Shown here piece by piece: positions 52,040-60,254 of a DNA stretch of 64,000 nucleotides. The translations under genes were made by a program, and so were the position numbers. Location of the stretch: positions 806,001-870,000 of the forward strand of contig NZ_JAPNTZ010000001.1 of NCBI RefSeq assembly GCF_026626335.1. Reading direction: 5' to 3'. The notes under the pieces are model-generated. The model did not search any database and was not told where the DNA came from. It saw only the letters and a program-made list of their open reading frames with translations. Position 1 is the first letter of the stretch, and each line of letters opens with the position of its first letter. The DNA comes from Paractinoplanes pyxinae. Its GTDB lineage: Bacteria; Actinomycetota; Actinomycetes; Mycobacteriales; Micromonosporaceae.

Positions 52040-54754
52040 GTGCTCAGATCAGCAGTGGCTGCCGCGCTGGCCGCAACGTTGTCCGTCGCCGGGCCGGTGC
52101 CGGCCGAGGCGCACAGCAAGACGCAAGTGACCTCGGGAAACGCTCGGTTCCAGGTGTTGTCGCCGACGCTGATTCGCACCGAGTACGCCGAGGGCGGGCG
52201 GTTCACCGACGCCGGCACCTTCAACGTGGTCGGGCGGAAGGCCTTCTCGCCGGTGCGCTTCACCCAGCGTACGCAGAAGGGCTGGCTCACGATCGACACG
52301 GGCGCGGTGACGCTGCGCTACAAGGTCGGCTCGGGCCCGTTCACGGCGGACAACCTCGACGTCAAGCTGCGCGCCGGGAAGCAGACCGTGAGCGCCCAGC
52401 CGTGGGCCGGGCACTATCCGCCGGACTGCGTGGCCGGCACGCTGTGTGAGGCCGAGGCGCTCGATCTGCGCGGGCCGGGCCTGGCCACCGACCACACCGG
52501 ATACACCGGCCGGGGCTTCGCGGCCGGATTCGCCAACGCGGGCGACGCGGTCGTCTTCACGGCCACCAGCGGCGGAACGTTCGACCTGGTCGTGCGCTAC
52601 GCCAACAGCACCGGCGGGGACGGGCAGAACACCACCCGTACGCTGACCGTCTCGGCCGACGGGCAGAACCACACGCTGACCCTGCCGCCCACCGCCACCT
52701 GGGACACCTGGGCCGAGGCGCGGGTGCCGCTGACCCTGCCGGCCGGCCGCCACGAGGTCAGCGTCGTGCGGACGGCGACCGACACCGGCAACGTCAACAT
52801 CGACAGCCTCGCGCTGGTGACGCCGGGCGCGGCCTATCCGGCTCCGACGCCGCCCGCGCCGCAGCCGTGCGCGTTCGGGACCCTTTGCGAGGCCGACGAG
52901 GGCACTCTTTCCGGCGGTGCCCGCAGCGCTTCCGACCACAACGGATACTCCGGCGACGGTTTCCTCGCCTCGCTCGAGCGGGCCGGCGCGTCGGCCGCGT
53001 ACACGATCACCGGCGTTCCCGCGCGAGGCACGTACGCCCTGCAACTGCGGTACGCCAACGGAAAGCAGGCGCGCGCGATCTCGGTCAACGGCCGCAGTGT
53101 GACGCTCCAGCCCACCAGCAGCTGGGACTATTGGCGTACGGTGCCGGCGCCGGTCATGCTGCAAGCCGGAACCAACACGGTGCAGCTGGACTGCCCGACC
53201 GACGACAGCTGCAACGTCAACATCGACACCATTGCCGTCACGAAATCGGGCGCTCCGCTGCTCGCCCCGCACGCGCCGCTCGGCGGTTACCGGCGTGGCC
53301 TCGACGGTGTCAACGGCGCCGCGCTGACCGAGCCCGGGCTGCTCTATCAGGACGGCTGGTCGCTGCTCGACGATTCCGCCTCCGCTCTCTACGACCCGGC
53401 GAAGAAGAAGGTCACGCCGCGGACGACCCAGGGCCAGGACGGATATGTTTTCGCGTACGGCCAGAATTACGCCCGCGGCCTCAAGGAGCTCTCGACGCTG
53501 ACCGGGCCGACCAAACTGCTGCCGAAATGGGCCTACGGCGTCTGGTATTCGGAGTATTACGACCGTACGGCGGCCGAGTTCCAGCAGATCGCCGAGCGTT
53601 TCCGCACCGAGGGCGTGCCGCTCGACGTGCTGATCGTCGACACCGACTTCAAGGCGCCCGACAAGTGGAACGGCTGGGCCGTCGACAAGTCGCGATTCCC
53701 GGACATGAAGGCCTATCTCGCCTGGGCCCGCAAACAGGGATTGCACACGAGCCTCAACATCCACCCGAGCATCCTCGGCTCCGACCCGCACTTCGCCGAG
53801 GCGCAATCAACGGCGAAAGGCAAATTGCAGCGTACGGGTTGTAACGGCGGCGCCGACTGCTATGTGTTCGACTTCGGCGACCCCGACCAGCTCAAGGCGT
53901 ACTTCGATCTGCACGACGGCCTGGCCGACCCCGACTTCTGGTGGCTCGACTGGTGCTGCGACGCCTCCCGCTCCTCGCTCGAGGGCGTGACCCCGGACGC
54001 GTGGATCAACCAGCAGTACGCCGACCGCGACGGCTTCGCGTTCTCCCGGGCGTACGGGTCTCTGCAGGCCGGCGGTTACAGCAGCCCGACCGCGGTGCCG
54101 ACCGGACCGTGGGCCGACAAGCGCACCACGCTGCACTTCACCGGCGACACCGTCTCGACCTGGGAGACGCTGCAGGCCCAGGTCGGCTACACCCCCGGCG
54201 AGTCGGCCGCCACCGGCCTGGCCGCGGTCAGCCACGACATCGGCGGCCACACCGGCGGCCTGTCGACCGAGCCCGGCGCCGAGCCGCAGAGCACCAAGCT
54301 GCCCGACGACCTGTACGCCCGGTGGGTGCAGCTGGGCACGTTCCAGCCGATCGACCGCCTGCACTCCAACCACAGCGACCGCCTGCCCTGGCAGTACGGA
54401 CCGGCCGCCAACGCCTCGGCCAAGAAGTTCCTCAACCTGCGCAAGAAGCTGCAGCCGTACACGTACAAGGCCGCGGCCGAGGCCACGCGCACCGGGCTGC
54501 CGATCACGCGCCCGCTCTACCTCGCCTACCCGAACGAGCAGGAGGCCTACGCCACCGCGGGATCCGAATACCTCTACGGTCCCGACCTGCTGGTGGCCCC
54601 GGTGACCACACCAGGTACCACCGCCACGACAACGGTGTGGTTCCCGCCCGGCACCAAGTGGACCGACTACTTCACCGGTCGCACCTACCGCGGTGGCACC
54701 ACCCAGCAGATCACCACCACGCTGGACACGATGCCGGTCTTCGTCCGCTCCTAG
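52040..54754 (+). CDS. Secreted GH31 glycosidase with two inserted CBM35-like modules
   Basis: 904 residues from GTG 52040 (SD TAGGAG). Signal peptide (cleaved near AEA-HSK); start of the GH31 N-terminal beta-sandwich (~28-115); two CBM35/CBM6-like modules (~120-250 with CEAEALDLRG and NVNIDSLALV, ~265-400 with CEADEGTLSG and NVNIDTIAVT); then the rest of the sandwich and the TIM barrel (~470-770). The catalytic nucleophile is likely Asp in DFWWLDWCCDAS and the acid/base Asp in HFTGDTVSTWETL. It should cleave alpha-glucosidic or alpha-galactosidic bonds outside the cell; the exact substrate is unclear. Confidence 0.9.
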   Translation: MLRSAVAAALAATLSVAGPVPAEAHSKTQVTSGNARFQVLSPTLIRTEYAEGGRFTDAGTFNVVGRKAFSPVRFTQRTQKGWLTIDTGAVTLRYKVGSGPFTADNLDVKLRAGKQTVSAQPWAGHYPPDCVAGTLCEAEALDLRGPGLATDHTGYTGRGFAAGFANAGDAVVFTATSGGTFDLVVRYANSTGGDGQNTTRTLTVSADGQNHTLTLPPTATWDTWAEARVPLTLPAGRHEVSVVRTATDTGNVNIDSLALVTPGAAYPAPTPPAPQPCAFGTLCEADEGTLSGGARSASDHNGYSGDGFLASLERAGASAAYTITGVPARGTYALQLRYANGKQARAISVNGRSVTLQPTSSWDYWRTVPAPVMLQAGTNTVQLDCPTDDSCNVNIDTIAVTKSGAPLLAPHAPLGGYRRGLDGVNGAALTEPGLLYQDGWSLLDDSASALYDPAKKKVTPRTTQGQDGYVFAYGQNYARGLKELSTLTGPTKLLPKWAYGVWYSEYYDRTAAEFQQIAERFRTEGVPLDVLIVDTDFKAPDKWNGWAVDKSRFPDMKAYLAWARKQGLHTSLNIHPSILGSDPHFAEAQSTAKGKLQRTGCNGGADCYVFDFGDPDQLKAYFDLHDGLADPDFWWLDWCCDASRSSLEGVTPDAWINQQYADRDGFAFSRAYGSLQAGGYSSPTAVPTGPWADKRTTLHFTGDTVSTWETLQAQVGYTPGESAATGLAAVSHDIGGHTGGLSTEPGAEPQSTKLPDDLYARWVQLGTFQPIDRLHSNHSDRLPWQYGPAANASAKKFLNLRKKLQPYTYKAAAEATRTGLPITRPLYLAYPNEQEAYATAGSEYLYGPDLLVAPVTTPGTTATTTVWFPPGTKWTDYFTGRTYRGGTTQQITTTLDTMPVFVRS

Positions 54755-54855
54755 CGGTGGCGATGGTGGCGGTAGCCGGAGGTCAGTGACAGCGCGGCCA
54801 TGGAGATCAGGGCGCTGACCACCAGCAACGTGCCCAGCAAGATGTCGACGAGCAT
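54751..54855 (-). CDS. 34-residue single-TM membrane peptide
   Basis: ATG 54855 to TAG at 54751, with a very strong SD (GGAGGAGGGG) on the minus strand. The peptide has an acidic N-terminus (MLVD), one membrane helix (ILLGTLLVVSALISMAALSL) and a basic His/Arg tail (GYRHHRHR). It resembles the small hydrophobic peptides, such as KdpF-like or toxin-like ones, usually missed by annotation. Its stop overlaps the GH31 stop. Confidence 0.6.
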   Translation of the reverse strand: MLVDILLGTLLVVSALISMAALSLTSGYRHHRHR

Positions 54856-54965
54856 GGCTCACCCCTCCTCCGCCTACCATGGGCGCGCAGGAGGGGTGGA
54901 GTCAACCCGCTTCGCGTGACAAGAGACTCGGAAACTTGGCCGGGTTCAAGATCGTGGGCTAGTGT

Positions 54966-55102
54966 GCGCGGCGAGGGGAGTACCTCGCAAAGAGCGTTGC
55001 GGTCATCACGGGCATCTCGGCATGCCCCCGTGCGCTCGCCTGTCACACCGGCAGGTGAGGGAGACCTCGGACGATGGCGCACATCTCCGAGGAGGCTCCC
55101 TG
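54966..55102 (+). ncRNA. yybP-ykoY-type Mn2+ riboswitch
   Basis: The leader contains the class hallmarks GGGGAGTA (54975-54982) and GAGACC (55061-55066), with P1 formed by CGAGG (54972-54976) and CCTCG (55065-55069) and a hairpin GGGCAT...ATGCCC between. The P1 3' strand can instead pair as CCTCGG (55065-55070) with CCGAGG (55087-55092), which contains the SD GAGGAGG (55089-55095). Mn2+ binding would stabilise P1 and free the SD: a translational ON switch for the TerC exporter. Known class and context; the switching model is inferred. Confidence 0.88.
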
Positions 55103-56164
55103 ATGTCGCATAGTGTCACCCTCGCCGCCCCGCTCGAAACTGTTGCGTCCCCGCAGTTGTGGATCATCAGCATCGCGGTTCTGCTGGTGCTTCTGGCCGC
55201 CGACTTCTTCGTCACCCGCAAGCCGCACGACGTGGCCATGCGCGAGGCCGTCGGCTGGTCCGTGTTCTATCTGACCCTGCCGGCCATCTTCGGGCTGGTG
55301 CTGTGGTGGGCGTACGGCAGCAAACCCGCGGTCGAGTTCTACACCGGTTTCGTCGTCGAGAAGTCTCTGTCGGTCGACAACCTGTTCGTCTTCATGCTTC
55401 TGCTCGGCGCGTTCGCCGTTCCCTCCGCCTTGGCGCAAAGAGTTCTGCTGTACGGCATCGCGGGCGCACTGGTGCTTCGGGGTGTCTTCATCGCGCTCGG
55501 CGCCGCCGTGCTGCAGGCCGGAACCTGGGCCTTCCTGCTGTTCGGGGCCGTGCTGCTGGTGACCGCGATCAAGGTGATGCGGGACGCCCGCAAGGGTGAG
55601 GACCACGAGGTCGACATCGACAACATGCGCAGCGTCAAACTGCTGCGCCGGTTCTTCCCGGTCACGAAGGAGTACCACGGCAGCAAGATGGTGATCCGCC
55701 AAGCCGGCCGCCGGGTGCTGACGCCGCTGGCCGTCGTGGTGGTGGCCGTGTTCATGACCGACATCGTGTTCGCCGTCGACTCGGTTCCCGCGGTGTACGG
55801 CGTGACCGAGGATCCGTACCTGGTGTTCGCCACCAACGCCTTCGCCCTGATGGGTCTGCGTGCCCTGTACTTCGTGCTGCGCAACGTGCTCGACAAGCTG
55901 CGCCACCTCGACTACGGCCTGGCCGTCATCCTGGCCTTCATCGGCGTCAAGCTGGTGCTGCACTGGGCCCACGGCGTCTGGACCTGGCTGCCCGAGGTGC
56001 CGACGCTGGCCTCGCTGGGCGTCATCGCCGTCACCCTGATCACCGTGACCATCACCAGCATGCTGGCCAACCGTCGCGACGCCGCGGCCGCGGCCAAGGC
56101 CGGCTCCACCGACCCCGTCCCGGCCGGAACCGGTACGCCGGAGCGGGAGTCCCAAGGTGCATGA
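55103..56164 (+). CDS. TerC/Alx-family membrane protein, likely Mn2+ exporter
   Basis: 353 residues from ATG 55103, 7 nt after GAGGAGG. About nine helices with the family's acidic membrane motifs EKSLSVDNLFVFMLLLG and VFMTDIVFAVDSVPAVYG. TerC/Alx proteins prevent Mn2+ overload, partly by loading exported metalloproteins. The Mn riboswitch upstream supports this role. The C-terminal ~30 residues are Ala/Pro-rich. The stop overlaps the next start (ATGA). Confidence 0.92.
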   Translation: MSHSVTLAAPLETVASPQLWIISIAVLLVLLAADFFVTRKPHDVAMREAVGWSVFYLTLPAIFGLVLWWAYGSKPAVEFYTGFVVEKSLSVDNLFVFMLLLGAFAVPSALAQRVLLYGIAGALVLRGVFIALGAAVLQAGTWAFLLFGAVLLVTAIKVMRDARKGEDHEVDIDNMRSVKLLRRFFPVTKEYHGSKMVIRQAGRRVLTPLAVVVVAVFMTDIVFAVDSVPAVYGVTEDPYLVFATNAFALMGLRALYFVLRNVLDKLRHLDYGLAVILAFIGVKLVLHWAHGVWTWLPEVPTLASLGVIAVTLITVTITSMLANRRDAAAAAKAGSTDPVPAGTGTPERESQGA

Positions 56165-57309
56165 GATCTGCGTGGGGGACGGCAGTCGCGGCGGTGGCGT
56201 GCGGGGTGCTGGCGCTGGCGGGCTGCGCCCAGCCGGCTGAGCCGGCGGCCGAGGAAGCGGCGGAGGGCTGGCAGCAGGTGGCGGCCGGCCCTCTCAGCCC
56301 GCGGGAACAGGCGCTGGGGCTGTGGACCGGCCGCGAGGTGCTGCTGATCGGGGGCAGCGACGCGCCGCCGTGCCCGCCCAACGCGAGTTGCGCTGTCAAC
56401 CCGGCGCCGCTGACCGACGCGGCCGCCCTCGACCCGGCAACCGGCCTCTGGCGTCCCATCGCCGCGCCGCCCGCCCCCGTGCTGGGCGCGCAGGGCGTAG
56501 TCATCGGCTCGACCGTGTACGTGCTGCCCTATCAGCCTCGGGCGGCGTTGCTGGGCTACCGGGTCGACCAGGACAAGTGGTCGCAGCTGGCCGCCCCGCC
56601 CACCTTTACCGGCGGATACGGCCTCGTGGCGGCCGGAGATCGGCTCGTGGCCTACTCGGGAAGCGACGAGAACGGCCCCGACCGCGACTACCTGTTCGAT
56701 CCGGCCACGAAGAAGTGGACCGCGCTGCCCGACGACCCGCTCGGCGCCGGCTTCGACCGGCATCTCGCGTGGGGCGGGCGCGAGCTGCTCCTGTTCGACC
56801 ACAAGCTCGTGCCGAATCCCAATGCCGACGGGCCTGCCCTGACCCGGGTGGCGGCCCTCGACCTGGATCGGGGAACGTGGCGGAAGTTGCCCGACCTGCC
56901 CATGCTCTCGACCGGCCCGTGGCTGGCGGCCGGGGCCGAGCTGGTCAATCCCACGCTGGGCGGGGCCGACGGCGGGCAGGTGGGCAACTGGGGCCGTACG
57001 TATCCGCTGGGCGGCATCCTCGACCCGGCCACCGGGAAGTGGTCGGCCCTGCCCGACCCGCCGGGTGGGGAGGGCGTGCGCAGCGCTGCCCGCACCGGCG
57101 ACGCCGCGCTCTATCCCGGGCTCGTCGAGGTCGTGTTGAGCACGTCATCGCGTACATGGGAAAAGGTGTCCGCCCCACCCGGCGGCGACACCACCGGCGA
57201 AACCGTCGTGGCGGCCGGCGCCCGCATGGTCGTGTTCGGCGGCGCCCGGTGGAAGGGCGAGGAGGGCAAGCTGCTGAACGCGACCCGGATCTGGACGCCC
57301 GCGGGCTAG
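56161..57309 (+). CDS. Kelch-like beta-propeller lipoprotein
   Basis: 382 residues. Signal peptide with lipobox LALAGC (Cys ~22). Repeats such as GREVLLIGGSDA, AALDPATGLWRPI, YLFDPATKKWTALPDD and GGILDPATGKWSALPD give the Kelch strand and turn pattern of a six- or seven-bladed propeller. Anchored on the outer face of the membrane; binding partner unknown. Coupled to the TerC gene by ATGA, so its expression may also follow Mn2+. The stop overlaps the BON gene's 3' end by 4 bp. Confidence 0.82.
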   Translation: MRSAWGTAVAAVACGVLALAGCAQPAEPAAEEAAEGWQQVAAGPLSPREQALGLWTGREVLLIGGSDAPPCPPNASCAVNPAPLTDAAALDPATGLWRPIAAPPAPVLGAQGVVIGSTVYVLPYQPRAALLGYRVDQDKWSQLAAPPTFTGGYGLVAAGDRLVAYSGSDENGPDRDYLFDPATKKWTALPDDPLGAGFDRHLAWGGRELLLFDHKLVPNPNADGPALTRVAALDLDRGTWRKLPDLPMLSTGPWLAAGAELVNPTLGGADGGQVGNWGRTYPLGGILDPATGKWSALPDPPGGEGVRSAARTGDAALYPGLVEVVLSTSSRTWEKVSAPPGGDTTGETVVAAGARMVVFGGARWKGEEGKLLNATRIWTPAG

Positions 57310-57641
57310 CGGTGCCACCAGCGGCGGCGGGCCACGGTCAGCAGGTCGCAGACGTCCCGGACGCCGTCGGTTCCCCGCGCGCGAGCCAGGGCGGCTTCCT
57401 TCACGGCGGCCCCGCTCACCCGGCCCTCGAGGATGGCCACGCCGCTCTGCACGCGAACGTCGATGTCGCCGCCCTGAACGCCGGGATCGCGCAGCAGGGC
57501 CAGGGCGAGTTCGACGGCGACAGCGCGGTCGGCCGCGGCCCAGTGATCGGCGATCGCCTTCCGCTCGCGTGAGTCGTCGTCGTCCGGGCGCGCGTTCGAC
57601 GACCAGTGCGTCTCCCACTGCGAGCTGTCCCAGAAGTACAT
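57306..57641 (-). CDS. BON-domain protein
   Basis: 111 residues from ATG 57641 (SD GGAGGT). The N-terminal ~50 residues are acidic (RPDDDDSRERKAIADHW). The BON domain covers ~50-105: ELALALLRDPGVQGGDIDVR, SGVAILEGRVSGAAVKEAAL and GVRDVCDLLTV. BON domains bind phospholipid membranes and occur in osmotic or envelope stress proteins. No signal peptide is visible, so it is cytoplasmic as read. Confidence 0.8.
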   Translation of the reverse strand: MYFWDSSQWETHWSSNARPDDDDSRERKAIADHWAAADRAVAVELALALLRDPGVQGGDIDVRVQSGVAILEGRVSGAAVKEAALARARGTDGVRDVCDLLTVARRRWWHR

Positions 57642-57730
57642 GCTGACCTCCACCCCGAGCCGGCTTCCAGCCTCAGGGCGGCACGTCGCGGGAATCCCGC
57701 AGTTGCATGACAGTCGTGTGACGACGGGCG

Positions 57731-58279
57731 TCAGACCTCGGTCGTGGGCTCCGGGAGGGCCGTGCAGAGGGCGTCCGCGCGGTCGACCACCAGGTCTTCC
57801 GGGGTGGGGCAGCGGCGGTGCAGGGCGGCCAGCGCGTGCTCGTAGGCGGGGCGGCTGAACGGGGTCTCGCGCATGCGGGTGACCGAGGCCCGGACGGCGG
57901 CCGCGAAGTCCTGCGGCCACTGGACGCGGTGCAGCGCCTTGACGATGTTGGTGTCCCGGTCGACCAGCACGATCTGCACCGTGCCGTCGGCGTCCACGCC
58001 GGGCAGGCCGTCCTCCGGCGCGAACAGGTGCGGGTTGTACGGGGCCTGCGACCAGGACAGCACGGGGCCCAGCCGGTAGGCGAGGATGCCCGCGTGCTCG
58101 CTGTCGACCCAGGCGAACCTGGTCGGCGGCGTCGTCACGGCCTGGACCTCCAGCTCGTGCGGGCGGCTCAGGAACATCATGAGCTGCACCGGCTCGCCGG
58201 CGAACATGGTCAGGGCAGCCCCTTCGGGCCAACTGACGTCCGGGTCCAGTCGGCTACCCACCTCGACAATCAGGTGCAC
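57731..58279 (-). CDS. Hypothetical protein, unrecognised
   Basis: 182 residues from GTG 58279. Mixed alpha/beta composition: VQLMMFLSRPHELEVQAVTT, GTVQIVLVDRDTNIVKALHR, and a helical end (MRETPFSRPAYEHALAALHR). No signal peptide, membrane helix or known motif. Codon use fits the window, so it is probably a real gene. An AT-richer ~90-bp stretch before it includes GTTCAACAAACG near 58349. Confidence 0.6.
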   Translation of the reverse strand: MHLIVEVGSRLDPDVSWPEGAALTMFAGEPVQLMMFLSRPHELEVQAVTTPPTRFAWVDSEHAGILAYRLGPVLSWSQAPYNPHLFAPEDGLPGVDADGTVQIVLVDRDTNIVKALHRVQWPQDFAAAVRASVTRMRETPFSRPAYEHALAALHRRCPTPEDLVVDRADALCTALPEPTTEV

Positions 58280-58419
58280 GAGCTCAGAGTAACGGTGTCG
58301 GCACGTTCAGGAGTGGGGTAATCGAGGGCATCGATCTTTAAGTTTTGTTCAACAAACGTGCGGACGGCGGCGTCCCGGCGCAGAGTCGGTCGGTCACCCC
58401 CGACCGATTGAGGATCACT

Positions 58420-59241
58420 GTGCGTACGCGTCACCGCCGGCCCACCCGGACCCGAGTTCTCGTTCTGGCCACCGTCGCCGTCGGCGTGCTGGGCGCCGGA
58501 GCCGCCGGCATCGCCTCGGCTCAGACCAACCGGCACCACCCCCAGGCGCCCGCCGCCCAGAAGCTCGGGGCGGCCACCCGGGTCACCGAGGCCGCCCGCG
58601 ACCGGCGTACCCACCGGCCGCGCCCCCGCCCCACGGCGACGACCACCGCCCCGAAGCCGACGACGGCCGCCCCGACCACGGCCGCGCCCACCACCGCCGT
58701 ACCCACGACGGCCGTGCCCACCACCGAAGCCCCCACCACCACGCCGCCCACGACCACGCCGCCGCCGGCCAGCACCGCGCCCCCGGCGACGACGGCCCCC
58801 GTGACCACCCCGCCGCCCGCGAGCAGCGTGATCGACCAGGTGCTGGCCCACATCAACGCCGCCCGCACCGCGAACAACCTCACCCCGCTGACGCTCAACG
58901 CGAACCTCACGAACGCCTCGCAGGCCCACAACGCGCTGATGGTCGGCGGTTGCGGACTCTCGCACCAGTGCCCCGGCGAGGCCGGCCTGGGCGAGCGCTT
59001 CACCGCGGCCGGGGTCTCGTGGAACTCGGCCGGCGAGAACATCGGCCAGGGCAACGCCTCGAACAACGACGCCTCGATCGTGGCCGCCGCCAACGGCCTG
59101 ACCGACCTCATGCTGGCCGAGACGCCGCCCAACGACGGCCACCGCCGCAACCTGCTCAACCCGAACTTCAAGCGCGTGGGCCTGGCCGTGACCCGCGGCG
59201 CCGACGGCCGCGTCTGGTTCACTCAGGATTTCGTCAACTGA
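58420..59241 (+). CDS. Secreted CAP/SCP-domain protein
   Basis: 273 residues from GTG 58420 (TTGAGGATCACT upstream). Signal peptide ending near ASA-QTN, a basic segment, a ~60-residue Thr/Pro linker (PTTAVPTTEAPTTTPPTTT), then the CAP domain (~150-273): VLAHINAARTANNLTPLTLN, SWNSAGENIGQG (active-cavity Glu), PNDGHRRNLLNPNFKRVGLA. Two Cys in GGCGLSHQCPG could form a disulfide. The usual early His of the cavity may be HNALM. Function of bacterial CAP proteins is mostly unknown. The tail overlaps the ssuD-like gene by 19 bp. Confidence 0.87.
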   Translation: MRTRHRRPTRTRVLVLATVAVGVLGAGAAGIASAQTNRHHPQAPAAQKLGAATRVTEAARDRRTHRPRPRPTATTTAPKPTTAAPTTAAPTTAVPTTAVPTTEAPTTTPPTTTPPPASTAPPATTAPVTTPPPASSVIDQVLAHINAARTANNLTPLTLNANLTNASQAHNALMVGGCGLSHQCPGEAGLGERFTAAGVSWNSAGENIGQGNASNNDASIVAAANGLTDLMLAETPPNDGHRRNLLNPNFKRVGLAVTRGADGRVWFTQDFVN

Positions 59242-60254
59242 AGCGACGAACCGACCCGCGCCGTCTCCTGTTTGTAGGGGGTGTCGGAGAGCACGAAGTG
59301 GGTGATCCCCAGTTTCGCGTACGCGTCCAGGGCCGCCCGCACGTCGCCGGCCGACCCGACCAGCCAGGTCGTGCCGGCCCCGCCACCCCCGTAGCGGCCG
59401 GGCGCCGTGTAGAGGCAGCTGTCCAGCACGTCACCCCGTGCCGCCAGATCGAGCAACCGCTGCTGCCCGACGGCCGGCCCGCGCAGCTGCTCGTTCGGTG
59501 ACAGCGACCGCCGGGCCATCTCGGCCACCCGCTCCTCGGCGTCACGCCAGGCCTCCTCGCGCGTGTCCCGGATGAGCGTGGTGATGCGCAGCCCGAACTC
59601 CAGCGGCGGCAGCTCGCGCTCCTTGCTCAACAAGCGCAGGCGTTCGATCCGCGAGGCGATCCCGTCGAGCGGCTCGCCCCAGAACAACTGCACGTCCGCC
59701 TCGGTGGCCGAAACCCGTTCCGCCGCCTCGGAAGCACCCCCGAAGTAGAGCCGCGGGGGAGTGGACGGCCGAAGCGGCAGCGTCGAGCCGGTCACGCCGA
59801 AGTGGGTGCCCTCGAACGTGACATCCTCCTCGGTCCACAGCCGGCGGACGATCCGCATGAACTCCTTCGTCCGGGCGTACCGCTGGCTCTGGTCGCCCTC
59901 GACATCGCCGTACGCGGAGAGGTTGTCCTTCCCGCTGACGATGTTCACCAGCAGGCGGCCGCCGCTGAGGTGGTCGAGGGTGGCCGCCGCCGACGCGAAG
60001 TGGGCCGGCTGCCAGTACCCGGGCCGGATCGCCGCCAGGGGCTTGAAGGTCGTGGTGCGGGCGGCGATCGCGGTGGCCACGGTGAACGTGTCCGGCCGTC
60101 CCCAGCCGGTGCCGATCAGCGCCCCCTCCCAGCCGTGCTCCTCGGCCGTGCGGGCCAGGTCGACGCTGTGCTCGAGCGTGCCGTAGCCGGCGACGGCGTC
60201 GTCCCCGCGGTGCCCGGGTTCCACGGTGTTGGGGATGTACCAGAGGTAGGTCAC
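59223..60254 (-). CDS. ssuD: FMNH2-dependent alkanesulfonate monooxygenase-like LLM protein
   Basis: 343 residues. Luciferase-like (LLM) fold; motifs YLWYIPNTVEPGH, FKPLAAIRPGYWQPAHFAS, GRLLVNIVSGKDNLSAYGD and RYARTKEFMRIVRRLW are those of the SsuD/methanesulfonate branch. It would release sulfite from alkanesulfonates in the cytoplasm. Last gene of the minus-strand operon; its start overlaps the stop of the next LLM gene by 4 nt. No flavin reductase (SsuE) is in view. Confidence 0.88.
   Translation of the reverse strand: MTYLWYIPNTVEPGHRGDDAVAGYGTLEHSVDLARTAEEHGWEGALIGTGWGRPDTFTVATAIAARTTTFKPLAAIRPGYWQPAHFASAAATLDHLSGGRLLVNIVSGKDNLSAYGDVEGDQSQRYARTKEFMRIVRRLWTEEDVTFEGTHFGVTGSTLPLRPSTPPRLYFGGASEAAERVSATEADVQLFWGEPLDGIASRIERLRLLSKERELPPLEFGLRITTLIRDTREEAWRDAEERVAEMARRSLSPNEQLRGPAVGQQRLLDLAARGDVLDSCLYTAPGRYGGGGAGTTWLVGSAGDVRAALDAYAKLGITHFVLSDTPYKQETARVGSSLQLTKS

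Noticed and set aside
58630..58830. Tandem-repeat or CRISPR-like array in the Thr/Pro region
   Set aside because: It is an in-frame Pro/Thr linker of the CAP protein; the units are irregular and there are no spacers.
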